NCBI GenBank assembly: GCA_964600665.1
Contig: CAZRKC010000046.1
Location: 1 to 13,810, forward strand
Direction of reading: 5' to 3'
Origin: CAZRKC01 sp964600665
Lineage (GTDB): Bacteria; Bacillota; SLNR01
Length of the DNA: 13,810 nucleotides
The notes below the pieces were generated by a model. The model had not been told where the DNA came from. It worked only from the letters and a program-made list of their open reading frames with translations, and ran no database searches. Both the position numbers and the translations under genes were made by a program. The first letter of the stretch is position 1, and every line of letters starts with the position of its first letter. Of this stretch, positions 1 through 7,920 are shown piece after piece.

Positions 1-738
1 CCTCTTCGGTTTTATCTTCCGGTCCGGAACCCTTGGCGGGTCGATAACCTTGAAGGCATAGTTTTCCTTTGCCTCAGCCAGCATGGCAGTCTGTATCTGC
101 CGTGCGATGAGCCCGTATACGTTCGTCCTGATGAAAGGGTCTCCAGCGGTGTTGATCTGCGATTCAAGGTATACCCTGTTCGCCTCGGCCACCCTCTTTG
201 CCTCAGCCGCCATATGCTCCGTGAGTTCCGTCAGGGTGGTACTGGCAATCTTCTGCGCCATTACCGGGTCCATGTAATGCGCGGACACGGTGATTGAATT
301 GTCCTTTTTGTTCTCCGATACTTTCAGGATTCCTTTCAATGCTCGGATCCCCATCCATGTCTTCTCGTTTTCGGTTTTCTCCTTGAGTTCATCCTTATCA
401 AACAACACGCCGTATAACCTTCCTCTCTGCATCACCTTCTGCATTAGAATGTCGCTTTTAAGGAGATTCACGATCTCAGAAACATTCGACGATTGGGGCG
501 TTGCTATCCCGAACTGCGCCGCCATGGCCATCATGCCGCCTTGCTCCTCCACCGCCATCATCGGCGCGATAATCGCCTTCGACTCATACACCTTGGGCAT
601 AAAAAGAGAAATAATCGCAGTAACGATTACCACCCCCACGACAACGCGAACAACCAGCTTTTTATGCTTGAACAATACCTTAACAAGATCGAACAACTCT
701 ATAGTGTCTTCCCGGTAATCGTGTTTCATGTCAGACAT
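1..738 (-). CDS. wzz: Wzz-type polysaccharide chain-length determinant, truncated by window edge
   Basis: The minus-strand frame is open from the ATG at 738 to base 1 without a stop (246 codons), so the C-terminus lies outside the window. Seen: a short cytoplasmic N-terminus, a hydrophobic segment at about residues 24-47, then a long periplasmic, helix-rich region, ending in a typical Wzz pre-TM2 segment (VIDPPRVPDRKIKPKR). The second membrane helix should follow just beyond the window. In this family the protein is an inner-membrane co-polymerase that sets chain length with Wzy; loss would alter length distribution, not synthesis. AAGGA lies a few bases upstream of the chosen ATG; an ATG three codons further in is possible. 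It follows the class I aminotransferase by 27 bases and is probably cotranscribed. Confidence 0.9.
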   Translation of the reverse strand, partial: MSDMKHDYREDTIELFDLVKVLFKHKKLVVRVVVGVVIVTAIISLFMPKVYESKAIIAPMMAVEEQGGMMAMAAQFGIATPQSSNVSEIVNLLKSDILMQKVMQRGRLYGVLFDKDELKEKTENEKTWMGIRALKGILKVSENKKDNSITVSAHYMDPVMAQKIASTTLTELTEHMAAEAKRVAEANRVYLESQINTAGDPFIRTNVYGLIARQIQTAMLAEAKENYAFKVIDPPRVPDRKIKPKR

Positions 739-765
739 GGACCGTCCTTCCGAACCTTTTTTCTC

Positions 766-1926
766 TTAGTATCGTATGCTCTTTATCCTTCTGCAGGCCT
801 CGTCAAGCACGTCATCCGTTTTTGCAAAACAAAATCTTAAGATGTTCTCTCCGCCGTTATCACCATAGAAAGCAGAACCCGGCACACTGGCCACACCGGT
901 CGTATCCAATAAAAACATGGCTCTTTCCTTACTGCTGTTTCCGGGAAGCGCAGATACATCCGCCAGAACATAGTAGGCCCCTTTCGGTACGATCGGCGGC
1001 AATCCTGCCTCAAACAGAGCTGAGCATATCTCGTCCCTTTTCACCCTGAACTCTGCACATAGCGTCTCATAATAAGACCTCTCCAACTCCATAACGCCTG
1101 CAGCAACGCCCAGTTGCAAGGGAGCGGGAGCGCAAACATACACAAGGTCGTTTACATAGCCGATCATATCTGCCCACTCTTTTCTGCACACACTGTATCC
1201 GATACGCCAACCCGTAATGCTGAAGGTCTTCGAATACCCGGAAATGGTAATGGTTCGGTCCGCTACCTCCGGCATCGAACCGGGACTGATATGGGGGGTC
1301 CCGTCGTATATGAAGTATTCGTAGATCTCATCGGTGAAAATGAAAAGGTCGTGCCGGATCGCAAAATCGGCGATCACCTTCAGCTCGGCCACTGAAAAAA
1401 CCTTTCCCGAAGGATTGGCAGGCGTGCAGACCATTATCCCTTTCGTCTTCGGCGTTACCGCCCTCTCCAGATCAGAAAGCGTGAATGTAAGGTTCGGCAG
1501 ATGTAAAGGTACATATCGCGGGGCAGCATCCACGGCGAGAAGTGTGTTGAGATGGTACCCATAATAGGGTTCGAAAAGGATCACCTCATCACCGGGATCA
1601 AGCAGAGCCAGACAGGCGCAGTAAAAAGAACCGGTGGAACCAGCGCTGACCGTTATCTCTGTTTCGGGATCCGCTAGGATACCGTTATAAACTTCTAATT
1701 TTCTGGCGATAGCCTGCCGCAATTCAGCAAGTCCATCATAACGTGTATAACAATTAGTCCCATCGTCCATTGCCCGTTTGGCACCCATCGTGACCGGTAA
1801 CGGAACCCCAACGTCGCAAACCCCTTGAGCGAGGTTTATTCCCCCAACCTTTTCACATTCAATCGTCATAACCCGAATCTCAGCCTGCACAATCCCCTCA
1901 GCTCGCTTGCTTAACGTCAACGCCAT
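766..1926 (-). CDS. Class I/II PLP-dependent aminotransferase
   Basis: 386 residues, full length for fold-type I aminotransferases of the aspartate-aminotransferase superfamily. Visible landmarks: the N-terminal substrate segment INLAQGV (30-36), NPSGK (171-175), the PLP-binding Asp in FTDEIYE (Asp199), the Schiff-base lysine in SGYSKTFSITGWRIGY (Lys233), and the carboxylate-binding arginine in ILRFCFA (Arg364). It should transfer an amino group between an amino acid and a 2-oxo acid in the cytoplasm; the substrate cannot be read from sequence. AAGGGG six bases before the ATG supports the start. It is separated from the upstream DegT gene by a repeat-bearing gap of about 75 bases and precedes wzz. 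It may be a housekeeping gene caught at the cluster edge or may feed an amino-acid substituent of the glycan; I cannot decide. Confidence 0.9.
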   Translation of the reverse strand: MALTLSKRAEGIVQAEIRVMTIECEKVGGINLAQGVCDVGVPLPVTMGAKRAMDDGTNCYTRYDGLAELRQAIARKLEVYNGILADPETEITVSAGSTGSFYCACLALLDPGDEVILFEPYYGYHLNTLLAVDAAPRYVPLHLPNLTFTLSDLERAVTPKTKGIMVCTPANPSGKVFSVAELKVIADFAIRHDLFIFTDEIYEYFIYDGTPHISPGSMPEVADRTITISGYSKTFSITGWRIGYSVCRKEWADMIGYVNDLVYVCAPAPLQLGVAAGVMELERSYYETLCAEFRVKRDEICSALFEAGLPPIVPKGAYYVLADVSALPGNSSKERAMFLLDTTGVASVPGSAFYGDNGGENILRFCFAKTDDVLDEACRRIKSIRY

Positions 1927-1943
1927 ATAAACCCCTTATGAAA

Positions 1944-1990
1944 TGTTGAATTTTGAATTAGAAACTTGAAAGGCAATGTTGAATGCTAAA
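1944..1990. repeat. Heptamer repeats (TGTTGAA family) between DegT and aminotransferase genes
   Basis: The gap downstream of the first DegT gene contains TGTTGAA at 1944-1950, TTTTGAA at 1951-1957, further degenerate units, and AATGTTGAATGCTAAAT at 1975-1991. That 17-mer recurs on the opposite strand at 2649-2665 inside the DegT gene. The end of the DegT reading frame (stop at 2002-2004) abuts this repeat. Confidence 0.7.
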
Positions 1991-2001
1991 TGTATCAACA
2001 C

Positions 2002-3210
2002 TCAGCATTTGTAAAAAGATCTCACTACTTTGATCACATACTCTATCTGTTCGTCGTTGATCTCTACGTTCATCGGCAACGAGCAAACCTCTCTGCTCAA
2101 CGCCTCTGTCTCCGGAAAACCCCTGTCTTCCAAGTTCAAGGCCTCATGTCTGTAATAAGGTTTCCTGAACTGGGTCAACACCTCTACCCCGTTTTTCTTC
2201 AGATACTCAGAAAAATCGTCCCCCTGCCTCGCTCGAACCGTATAGTTCTGATAGACGTGATCACGCCTCGGGTCGTCATAGTGGGGGAGTAACAGGTCAG
2301 GGATATCACATAACGCGCTTCTGTATTTCTCCGCAATCTCTATCCTTCTTACAATCCACGAAGGTAAATGCCGCAGCTTTACATCAAGGAAAGCGGCCTG
2401 TATGTTATCCAGCAGGCAGGTAAAGCCATGTCCATGGTACTCGCCAGTATCTCTGTCTTCACCGTTATAACGCATTCTGGTGGCGAAGAGGGCCACGTCC
2501 GGGTCATCCGTCGTGATCGCCCCTCCGTCACCATACCCGCCAAGGATCTTAAACGGATAAAAACTCCAGCACCCGGTCAAACCCCAAGCGCCCGCACCGC
2601 GGGCGAATGTTGAGTTTTGAATGTTGAGTTTTGAATTATTGTCTTTTAATTTAGCATTCAACATTCCCAATTCAACATTGGCTCCACGCATTGTGGAGCC
2701 TAAGCTTTGGCAGGCATCCTCGATAACCACCAAGTTGTATTTTTGGGCTATTTCCATGATCCTTACCATGTCGGCCATGTAGCCGCTCAGGTGAACCGCC
2801 ATTATGGCTTTAATGTTGAATGTTGAATGTTGAATGTTGAATTGTATTAATTCTTCGATTTTGTCGCAGTCGATGTTGAAGTCTTTGCCGACGTCAACCA
2901 GGACTGGTTTGGCTCCGACATTCACTACCGCTGAGGCGGTGGCTACGAAGGTGTGGGCGGGGACGATTACTTCGTCACCGGGGCCGATGCCTGCGGCTCT
3001 GAGCGACATATGGAGAGCGTCGTATCCGCTGTTCAGTCCTACGGCGTATTTCGTACCCACGAAAGCAGCCAGGTTCTCCTCGAACTGCCGCAGTTGATGA
3101 CGGTCGATTAGGTCGCCATTACTCATCACCTCAAAATAGGCCGCATCAAGCTCTTTTTTGAGCATCTGGTATACTTTTGCCGGTTCAACGAATTTTGCTT
3201 TATATCCCAC
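2002..3210 (-). CDS. DegT/DnrJ/EryC1/StrS family sugar aminotransferase carrying two repeat-encoded inserts
   Basis: 402 residues. Landmarks of the family: GLNSGYDALHMSLRAAGIGPGDEVIVPAHTF (split here as SGYDAL at 61-66 and GDEVIVPAHTF at 78-88), the PLP-ring Asp in VIEDACQS (Asp165, Gln168), and the catalytic lysine in SFYPFKILGGYGDGG (Lys221). These PLP enzymes aminate keto-sugar nucleotides (often 3-keto or 4-keto) in the cytoplasm. Start: GTG at 3210, preceded by GGAGGGG and overlapping the end of the E1 beta gene by 11 bases, so translation is probably coupled. Odd: residues about 123-133 and 177-203 are encoded by TGTTGAA-type heptamers and do not belong to the family; both keep frame and lie in surface-type loops before and after conserved strands. 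All catalytic residues are present, so the enzyme may still work. Confidence 0.93.
   Translation of the reverse strand: MGYKAKFVEPAKVYQMLKKELDAAYFEVMSNGDLIDRHQLRQFEENLAAFVGTKYAVGLNSGYDALHMSLRAAGIGPGDEVIVPAHTFVATASAVVNVGAKPVLVDVGKDFNIDCDKIEELIQFNIQHSTFNIKAIMAVHLSGYMADMVRIMEIAQKYNLVVIEDACQSLGSTMRGANVELGMLNAKLKDNNSKLNIQNSTFARGAGAWGLTGCWSFYPFKILGGYGDGGAITTDDPDVALFATRMRYNGEDRDTGEYHGHGFTCLLDNIQAAFLDVKLRHLPSWIVRRIEIAEKYRSALCDIPDLLLPHYDDPRRDHVYQNYTVRARQGDDFSEYLKKNGVEVLTQFRKPYYRHEALNLEDRGFPETEALSREVCSLPMNVEINDEQIEYVIKVVRSFYKC
2606..2679. repeat. Inverted-repeat heptamer insert inside the DegT gene (loop II)
   Basis: Two 32-base arms (2606-2637 and 2648-2679) separated by 10 bases; the right arm is an imperfect reverse complement of the left (25 of 32 positions by hand alignment). 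Each arm is built of TGTTGAA/TTTTGAA-type units. It encodes roughly residues 178-203 of the host protein, between GSTMRG and GAWGLTGCWSF, where family members normally have only a few residues. Confidence 0.85.
2680..2700. repeat. Perfect 8-bp stem-loop flanking the loop II insert
   Basis: GGCTCCAC at 2680-2687 and GTGGAGCC at 2693-2700 are exact reverse complements with a 5-base loop, directly next to the inverted heptamer insert and still within coding sequence. There is no T-run, so it is not a terminator. Confidence 0.8.
2814..2841. repeat. Four perfect tandem TGTTGAA heptamers inside the DegT gene (loop I)
   Basis: Four identical head-to-tail 7-bp units on the plus strand. Read on the minus strand they encode the peptide core NIQHSTFNI (about residues 125-133), inserted between the helix ending in KIEELIQ and the strand KAIMAVHL. 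Confidence 0.92.
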
Positions 3211-4279
3211 GGAACCCCTCCAGATTGACTATTTGTTCGAACCCATCGTTAACTGCTGCAGGGCGTTGGCGCTCAAACATTGCCTCATCTCTCGTACCAT
3301 CCATCGCAGTCCAAACAGCCTGTTCTATATCCTGGCTTGTTCGGTAATAGGCATTCTCCAAAGCACTGCTTGCTGGTGCAGGGCAATCCGGCAATGCAAC
3401 CCTCAGAACGGGTACCTTTAATGCGGAAAATGCCTTTTCAGAGATTAGAGCGGAAATCTCTGACGATACTCCGAAAGACGTCCATCCCATGTCGGCCACC
3501 ACAACCCGACCTGTCTTTCTTGCCGAAGCAAGCATCAATGGCTCATCAAGAGGTTTGACACTGCGAAGATTTATCACTTCAACATCGATACCTTCCTTTT
3601 CCAGGTTTTGCGCTGCTTTCATGGCTTCGACAACCATGAACGAACAAGCAATCACCGTGATGTCATTACCGCTTCTCATAATCTCGCCCTTGCCAATCTC
3701 AACCTCATACATCTCATTGGGTACATGTGCCTCGATGCCATAAAGCTGGCGGTCATCAACAAAAACTACCGGGTTGGGATCTCTAATGGCCGATATCATG
3801 AGGCCCTTGGCATCATATGGCGTTGCCGGCATTACCACCTTAAGTCCGGGAATATGAGCGAAAGTTGCATGGAGAGCCTGCGAATGCTGAGCGGCTTGCT
3901 CACCTCTCCTGTTGATGATTCCCCAGAAAACAACTGGAACGGAAGACCTGCCCCCGGACATGTAATGCCAATTGGCCGCTTCATTGATTATTGGGTCCAT
4001 GGCGTAAAGCATAAAATCCATGCGAGGATGAACTATTACGGGCCGCAGTCCCGCGAGGGCGGCACCCACAGCGGCACCGGTCATGGCATTCTCCGACACA
4101 GGCGTGTCGATAACCCGCTCAGTTCCAAAACGCTCCAAGAGGCCCTTTGCCGTATTTCCCACATACCACGGACTCTTGACGCCCTGCCCCATAAGAAAAA
4201 CAGACGGATCCGAGACCATCGTCTGATGGAGTGCCTCATTAATGGCAAGGTTAAACGAAAGCTTTCTACCTAAAAACAT
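3200..4279 (-). CDS. Thiamine-diphosphate E1 dehydrogenase, beta subunit (transketolase-like)
   Basis: 359 residues, the usual length of an E1 beta subunit. The Pyr domain shows IDTPVSENAMTGAAVGAA (57-74) with the cofactor-activating glutamate Glu64, GLRPVIVHPRMDFML, and the GEQAAQHSQ segment with the conserved active-site His (His132). The C-terminal transketolase-like domain follows (IDVEVINLRSVKPLD). With the alpha subunit next door it should form an alpha2beta2 enzyme that decarboxylates a 2-oxo acid and passes on the two-carbon or acyl unit. Its ATG overlaps the alpha stop by 14 bases and has GGAGGAGG upstream. No lipoyl E2 or E3 gene is in the window, so it is probably not a classical pyruvate dehydrogenase; a role in making a glycan building block is inferred from context only. 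Confidence 0.9.
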   Translation of the reverse strand: MFLGRKLSFNLAINEALHQTMVSDPSVFLMGQGVKSPWYVGNTAKGLLERFGTERVIDTPVSENAMTGAAVGAALAGLRPVIVHPRMDFMLYAMDPIINEAANWHYMSGGRSSVPVVFWGIINRRGEQAAQHSQALHATFAHIPGLKVVMPATPYDAKGLMISAIRDPNPVVFVDDRQLYGIEAHVPNEMYEVEIGKGEIMRSGNDITVIACSFMVVEAMKAAQNLEKEGIDVEVINLRSVKPLDEPLMLASARKTGRVVVADMGWTSFGVSSEISALISEKAFSALKVPVLRVALPDCPAPASSALENAYYRTSQDIEQAVWTAMDGTRDEAMFERQRPAAVNDGFEQIVNLEGFRGI

Positions 4280-5243
4280 AATTCAAAACCTCCTCCTCGA
4301 GTGGCATGGAATTTTTCACAGCTTCGTTGTGTGCCTTTTCTACCTCACTCTCCACGTTACTCATCAGAATCTTCAATTCTCCGTCCGTCGTAATGTTGTT
4401 CTCCAGCAAATACTTTTTGAATCTAGCAATCGGGTCTTTCTCCAGCCAGGCTGCAATTTCTTCTTTGGACCTGATGTCGGTGTGCAAGCCAAGAACGTTG
4501 TCATCAGGCCCAACATGCCCGTGTTGCCGATAGGTCAAAAACTCGATGAAGGTGGGACCCCTCCCCTCCCCACAATGTGCCACAGCCTCTCGGGAATGTT
4601 GGTAAACTGCAAGAACATCGTTGCCGTCGACAAGGAACGAGGGAATACCAAAAGGAGCGGCAATCATATGGATCTGCGCATTTTCACGGCAGTCACGTAT
4701 AGGCATATGTGTGGCATAGAGATTGTTCTCGCATGCAAAAATCATGGGCAGCTTCTTAATGGAAGCAAAATTCATTGCCTCATAAACCACTCCCTCTCCA
4801 ACCGCCCCGTCCCCGAAGAAAGCAACGGCAATTCGTCCGTTCTTCTGGATCGATGACGCCAGAGCGGCCCCGACGGCGAGGGAGACTGTACCCGCAACAA
4901 TCGGGGCGGCGCCTATGAAGCCCTTTGATGGGTCTATGAGGTGCATCGAGCCTCCCCTGCCTCGGGAACACCCCGCTTCGCGACAAAATATCTCAGACAT
5001 CAGTTTGGACATCGAACCGCCCTTAGCGAGGAAATGCCCATGTGATCGATGGTTCCCTGAAATATAATCCGAATCTGACAGCGCTGCGCATAAACCGGAG
5101 GCTACAGCTTCCTGACCGGTGTACAGATGACAGGGGGTACAAACCTCTCCGCGCGAGACGAGATTGGCAATACGTTCTTCACACACCCGTATCCTGAGCA
5201 TTGAAGTATACAGTTGTTTTAAGAATTCATAAGAGTGCTCCAC
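4266..5243 (-). CDS. Thiamine-diphosphate E1 dehydrogenase, alpha subunit
   Basis: 325 residues, typical for E1 alpha. The thiamine-diphosphate motif is clear: GDGAVGEG at 144-151 to CENN at 171-174. Also visible are YTGQEAVASG (41-50), the HRSHGHFLAKGG segment (65-76), RGRGGSMHL (95-102) and the YRQHGHVGPDD loop (238-248). It binds the cofactor and carries out the decarboxylation with the beta subunit. The start is GTG at 5243: AGGGGG lies six bases upstream and the translation then matches the family N-terminus (LKQLYTSMLRIRVCEE). The gene overlaps the sugar-transferase 3' end by 17 bases. Acetoin-dehydrogenase, pyruvate-dehydrogenase and glycan-cluster E1 enzymes cannot be told apart from these motifs; lack of E2/E3 argues for the last. 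Confidence 0.92.
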   Translation of the reverse strand: MEHSYEFLKQLYTSMLRIRVCEERIANLVSRGEVCTPCHLYTGQEAVASGLCAALSDSDYISGNHRSHGHFLAKGGSMSKLMSEIFCREAGCSRGRGGSMHLIDPSKGFIGAAPIVAGTVSLAVGAALASSIQKNGRIAVAFFGDGAVGEGVVYEAMNFASIKKLPMIFACENNLYATHMPIRDCRENAQIHMIAAPFGIPSFLVDGNDVLAVYQHSREAVAHCGEGRGPTFIEFLTYRQHGHVGPDDNVLGLHTDIRSKEEIAAWLEKDPIARFKKYLLENNITTDGELKILMSNVESEVEKAHNEAVKNSMPLEEEVLNYVFR

Positions 5244-5937
5244 CGCCTCCCCCCTGATCTGACACCATTGAAATTAGCTTGTCTCTGATGTTTTCAACAG
5301 CCCGACTTTTTGGCATAAGAACAGCCATCAAAGTTAGATAAATAATTTTCATATCGGTGCCAAACGATTTCTCCCGGATATACCGTAGCTGAAGCTTGAT
5401 TTTTGTGGGGCGGATGAGTTCCAGATAGGCCTTGTCTGGGTCTTCGGCCCCGGCGAGCAACATTCCTTCATTTGCGTTCCATATAGAAGCCCAGTCTGTT
5501 ATTCCCGGGCGAACGCTAAGTATCTGTTTTTCCTTTTCACTGTATAAATCGGTAAACTTCTTAACCTCCGGTCTGGGCCCAACAAAACTCATTTCTCCCT
5601 TGAGCACGTTGATCAGCTGAGGAAGTTCATCCAGTTTGTATTTCCTAAGAAACTTACCAATCTTGATAACTCTCGAATCGTCATCAGATGTGGAAGATGC
5701 TCCGGATTTCTCAGCATCAACTATCATCGTTCGGAACTTAAAGATACGAAAGAGTTTCCCATCAAAACCGACACGTTCACCGCGATAGAAAACGTAGGAA
5801 CCATCCTCAAGCTTTATTTTCAAAGCAATATACATCATTATAGGAGACAAAAAAGATAAACTCAGAAGCGCGAATATAGTGTCAAAAATGTGCTTTGCGC
5901 CCATAGATTTGCTCATGATTTGAACTGGAGTTGACAC
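5227..5937 (-). CDS. Undecaprenyl-phosphate sugar-1-phosphate transferase (monotopic PGT, bacterial sugar transferase)
   Basis: 236 residues, close to the small PglC-type phosphoglycosyl transferases. It starts glycan assembly by moving a sugar-1-phosphate from a nucleotide sugar to undecaprenyl phosphate at the inner membrane. Seen: one N-terminal hydrophobic re-entrant helix (about 18-40) with the helix-breaking Ser31-Pro32, KFRTM (67-71), the catalytic Asp-Glu pair in KLDELPQL (Asp103, Glu104), SFVGPRPE (117-124) and RPGITDWASI (143-152). Start: GTG at 5937 shares one base with the stop of the upstream glycosyltransferase; an ATG at 5916 (residue 8) is an alternative since neither has a strong Shine-Dalgarno. 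Odd: its last residues (GGGGGALL) are encoded by the purine-rich ribosome-binding site of the next gene. Confidence 0.95.
   Translation of the reverse strand: MSTPVQIMSKSMGAKHIFDTIFALLSLSFLSPIMMYIALKIKLEDGSYVFYRGERVGFDGKLFRIFKFRTMIVDAEKSGASSTSDDDSRVIKIGKFLRKYKLDELPQLINVLKGEMSFVGPRPEVKKFTDLYSEKEKQILSVRPGITDWASIWNANEGMLLAGAEDPDKAYLELIRPTKIKLQLRYIREKSFGTDMKIIYLTLMAVLMPKSRAVENIRDKLISMVSDQGGGGGALL
5244..5255 (-). promoter_or_regulatory. Ribosome-binding site deciding the GTG start of E1 alpha
   Basis: AGGGGGGAGGCG on the minus strand directly precedes GTG at 5243. It lies inside the coding sequence of the sugar transferase and forces its polyglycine tail, an example of overlapping coding and translation signal. 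Confidence 0.7.
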
Positions 5938-7178
5938 TAATTGTTGGCGAGGACAGAGTATAGTCGATTGAACAGAACATCAATGTCATGGTACTGCTTC
6001 ACATACTCTAGTCCTCTTTTTCCCATAAAGTGCTTTTCATTGATCGGTAGTGATGCAAACCGTAAAATGGCTTTAGCCATTTCATCAGGATTTTCGGATG
6101 GTATGGTTAGACCACATCCGCTTTCGGAAACTGGAGAATCTTTCGAATTGACTGCCCAGATTATGGGGATGGAACAAGCCATATAATCGAAAGTCTTTAT
6201 GAAGCTGGTCCCATATTCATATAGTTTGGAATTCTTCTTACACACGATTCCAACATCAATTGACTTTAGAAAAGTCGAAGCCGCATTCTTGGGAATGGAA
6301 CCCAAGAAATTGATATTTTTAAGATCTAGTTTTTTTGCTTTTTGAATGAGCCTTTCAAGCTCGGTACCATCCCCTATCGTTAAGAAATGTAAGTCATCCC
6401 TGCCTAGTATCTGAAGAATGTTCGCAGCTTCAACCAAAGAGTCTAGAGCGTCGGCAATTCCATGTGCTCCCGCATACCCGACAAGTACTTTGTTCTTGAC
6501 TCTGAGATCCTCTATACGCCGAGATATTTCTCGAGGAAGTGTTGTATCTTCAGCAGAGAACGACCCAAGATCAACAGCATGCGGGATATACACAACCTTA
6601 TCTTTATTGATTCCAATCTTTTCCATATAATCTGAGGCCCGCGGCATTAAAACAATGATCTTGCTTGATTTGCGATATATGAATTTTTCAATTTTCCGCA
6701 ATGAGAAAACAACGGGATGGTTCTCCCGATATGTACCTATATCAACAAAGACCTGCGGCCATAAGTCGCGTACTTCAAAAACGAGTCGCGCATTGCATTT
6801 CTTGCTTATCCAATATCCTGCAAGACCAGAAAATAGATGTGGGTTTGATGCCCAAACAACATCAGGAAAACCCATGCCTGCAGAGATAGCGTTAGCGACG
6901 CGAAAAGAATAGACAGCCATATTGAACATACGGCGCCAATTGTTATGGTCATATGGAGGCGTTTTGACCCACATAAAGTCAATTTCGCCATATCTTTGTT
7001 TTTTGTACGATTCCTTACCAGTACATCGTTCTTCTCTGCGCGTGCTGTGATTGAATCCCGAAGCAAATATTTTCACCGAATGGCCGTTTTCTGCCAATCG
7101 TTTCGCAAAGTTGAAGTGGCGCGTGCCGCTATTAGTGTCTGGGGGCGTTGCATAGTGCTGCAAAATCCATATATTCAT
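5937..7178 (-). CDS. WbuB-like glycosyltransferase, GT4 family
   Basis: 413 residues, GT-B fold, cytoplasmic face of the inner membrane. N-terminal domain: MNIWILQHYATPPDTNSGTR with the G-T-R acceptor-side loop, VVWASNPHLFSGL (107-119) and VFEVRDLWPQ (133-142), the signature of WbuB-type transferases that add an N-acetylamino sugar. C-terminal nucleotide-sugar domain: VGYAGAHGIADALD, FLTIGDGTE, and FIKTFDYMACSIPII followed by ESGCGLTIPSENPDEMAKAI, equivalent to the donor-binding region with its conserved Glu. ATG with AGGA six bases upstream. It begins 21 bases after the GNAT-like gene and ends on the first base of the sugar-transferase start, so it is coupled to it. It probably adds the second sugar; the donor is not certain. 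Confidence 0.93.
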   Translation of the reverse strand: MNIWILQHYATPPDTNSGTRHFNFAKRLAENGHSVKIFASGFNHSTRREERCTGKESYKKQRYGEIDFMWVKTPPYDHNNWRRMFNMAVYSFRVANAISAGMGFPDVVWASNPHLFSGLAGYWISKKCNARLVFEVRDLWPQVFVDIGTYRENHPVVFSLRKIEKFIYRKSSKIIVLMPRASDYMEKIGINKDKVVYIPHAVDLGSFSAEDTTLPREISRRIEDLRVKNKVLVGYAGAHGIADALDSLVEAANILQILGRDDLHFLTIGDGTELERLIQKAKKLDLKNINFLGSIPKNAASTFLKSIDVGIVCKKNSKLYEYGTSFIKTFDYMACSIPIIWAVNSKDSPVSESGCGLTIPSENPDEMAKAILRFASLPINEKHFMGKRGLEYVKQYHDIDVLFNRLYSVLANN

Positions 7179-7199
7179 AAGTATCCTATCAAGGGGTTG

Positions 7200-7907
7200 T
7201 TATGCCTTGGCTTGGTTCCATCTGAAGTTTATAAAAAATAAAATTCTAATCACATACGACCTTCCAACCGATATTGCCCCCAATCTCTCCTGTACCTTAC
7301 GCGGACCGCTCTGCTCCTCGGATTCTAGAAGGATAACTTTGGAGAAACCTTTTTCTTTTAGATAACGATATATATAAGAATGCACATAACTGTAGACACC
7401 CATGAAGCGATATTTCTTTGTTGTTTCAGAAAAACCGGCATACACCGTACGGCCGTCATCAAGAACAAACGGACAAATATAATTATAAACTCCGTTTCGA
7501 TAGAGAGTCATACCTGTCCGGTTTACTAACTCTCCATTCTTGAATGTATAAAAAATAATTGTACCTTTCTTATCGCGGTCATCATATTCTTTGGCTTCAG
7601 GATGTCTCGTGAAATCATATTTTTGAGTACCCAAATATTCGTATTCCTGCAAGGTTATAGGCGCGAATATATGCTTTACTTCCAAATCGCTCAGTTTGCA
7701 TTTGGGAATGGGTATGTTGCAAGTAGATTCTATTTCATATTCATAAATATCAAAGCACTCAAAAGAAAATGTTGCTTTTTTGAGTTTCTTCAAGATGTCG
7801 ACCATTATTTCAGATGCGCCTGATAACCCTTCCTTCTGAAGAATTAACTTTTTTTCTTTCCAAAATGATCCAACTCTAGTTAGTGTAATTGGCGATTTAG
7901 CAAACAA
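7200..7907 (-). CDS. GNAT-like (putative acyltransferase) protein with uncertain start
   Basis: 235 residues if started at TTG 7907, the only start near the in-frame upstream stop at 7911-7913. The C-terminal half looks like a GNAT or FemAB-type acyl-CoA fold: paired strands GTIIFYTFKNGELVNRTGM (115-133), then YRFMGVYSYVHSYIYRYLKEKGF (166-188) as the CoA-loop plus helix, and EEQSGPRKVQERLGAISVGR (197-216), where GNATs carry the N-x-x-x-x-x-k-x-G-F signature. The N-terminal 110 residues are not recognised. By position it could N-acylate an amino sugar made by a DegT enzyme; this is inference. A perfectly placed ATG with GGAGG (7920) sits 13 bases upstream in another frame and closes after seven codons; dropping one T at 7906-7909 would join it to this frame. 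Start and function are both uncertain. Confidence 0.6.
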   Translation of the reverse strand: MFAKSPITLTRVGSFWKEKKLILQKEGLSGASEIMVDILKKLKKATFSFECFDIYEYEIESTCNIPIPKCKLSDLEVKHIFAPITLQEYEYLGTQKYDFTRHPEAKEYDDRDKKGTIIFYTFKNGELVNRTGMTLYRNGVYNYICPFVLDDGRTVYAGFSETTKKYRFMGVYSYVHSYIYRYLKEKGFSKVILLESEEQSGPRKVQERLGAISVGRSYVIRILFFINFRWNQAKA

Positions 7908-7920
7908 ATTTCAGTTCCAT

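Noticed and set aside
290..718. Plus-strand frame of 142 codons near the left edge
   Set aside because: Antisense to the wzz coding frame, which is open throughout and has clear Wzz features.
2680..2700. Rho-independent terminator
   Set aside because: The stem is followed by no T-run on either strand and lies in the middle of an open coding frame.
3608..4856. Long plus-strand reading frames (204 and 221 codons) opposite the E1 genes
   Set aside because: They lie wholly antisense to well-supported E1 alpha and beta genes, show no recognisable domain, and have low-complexity shadow composition.
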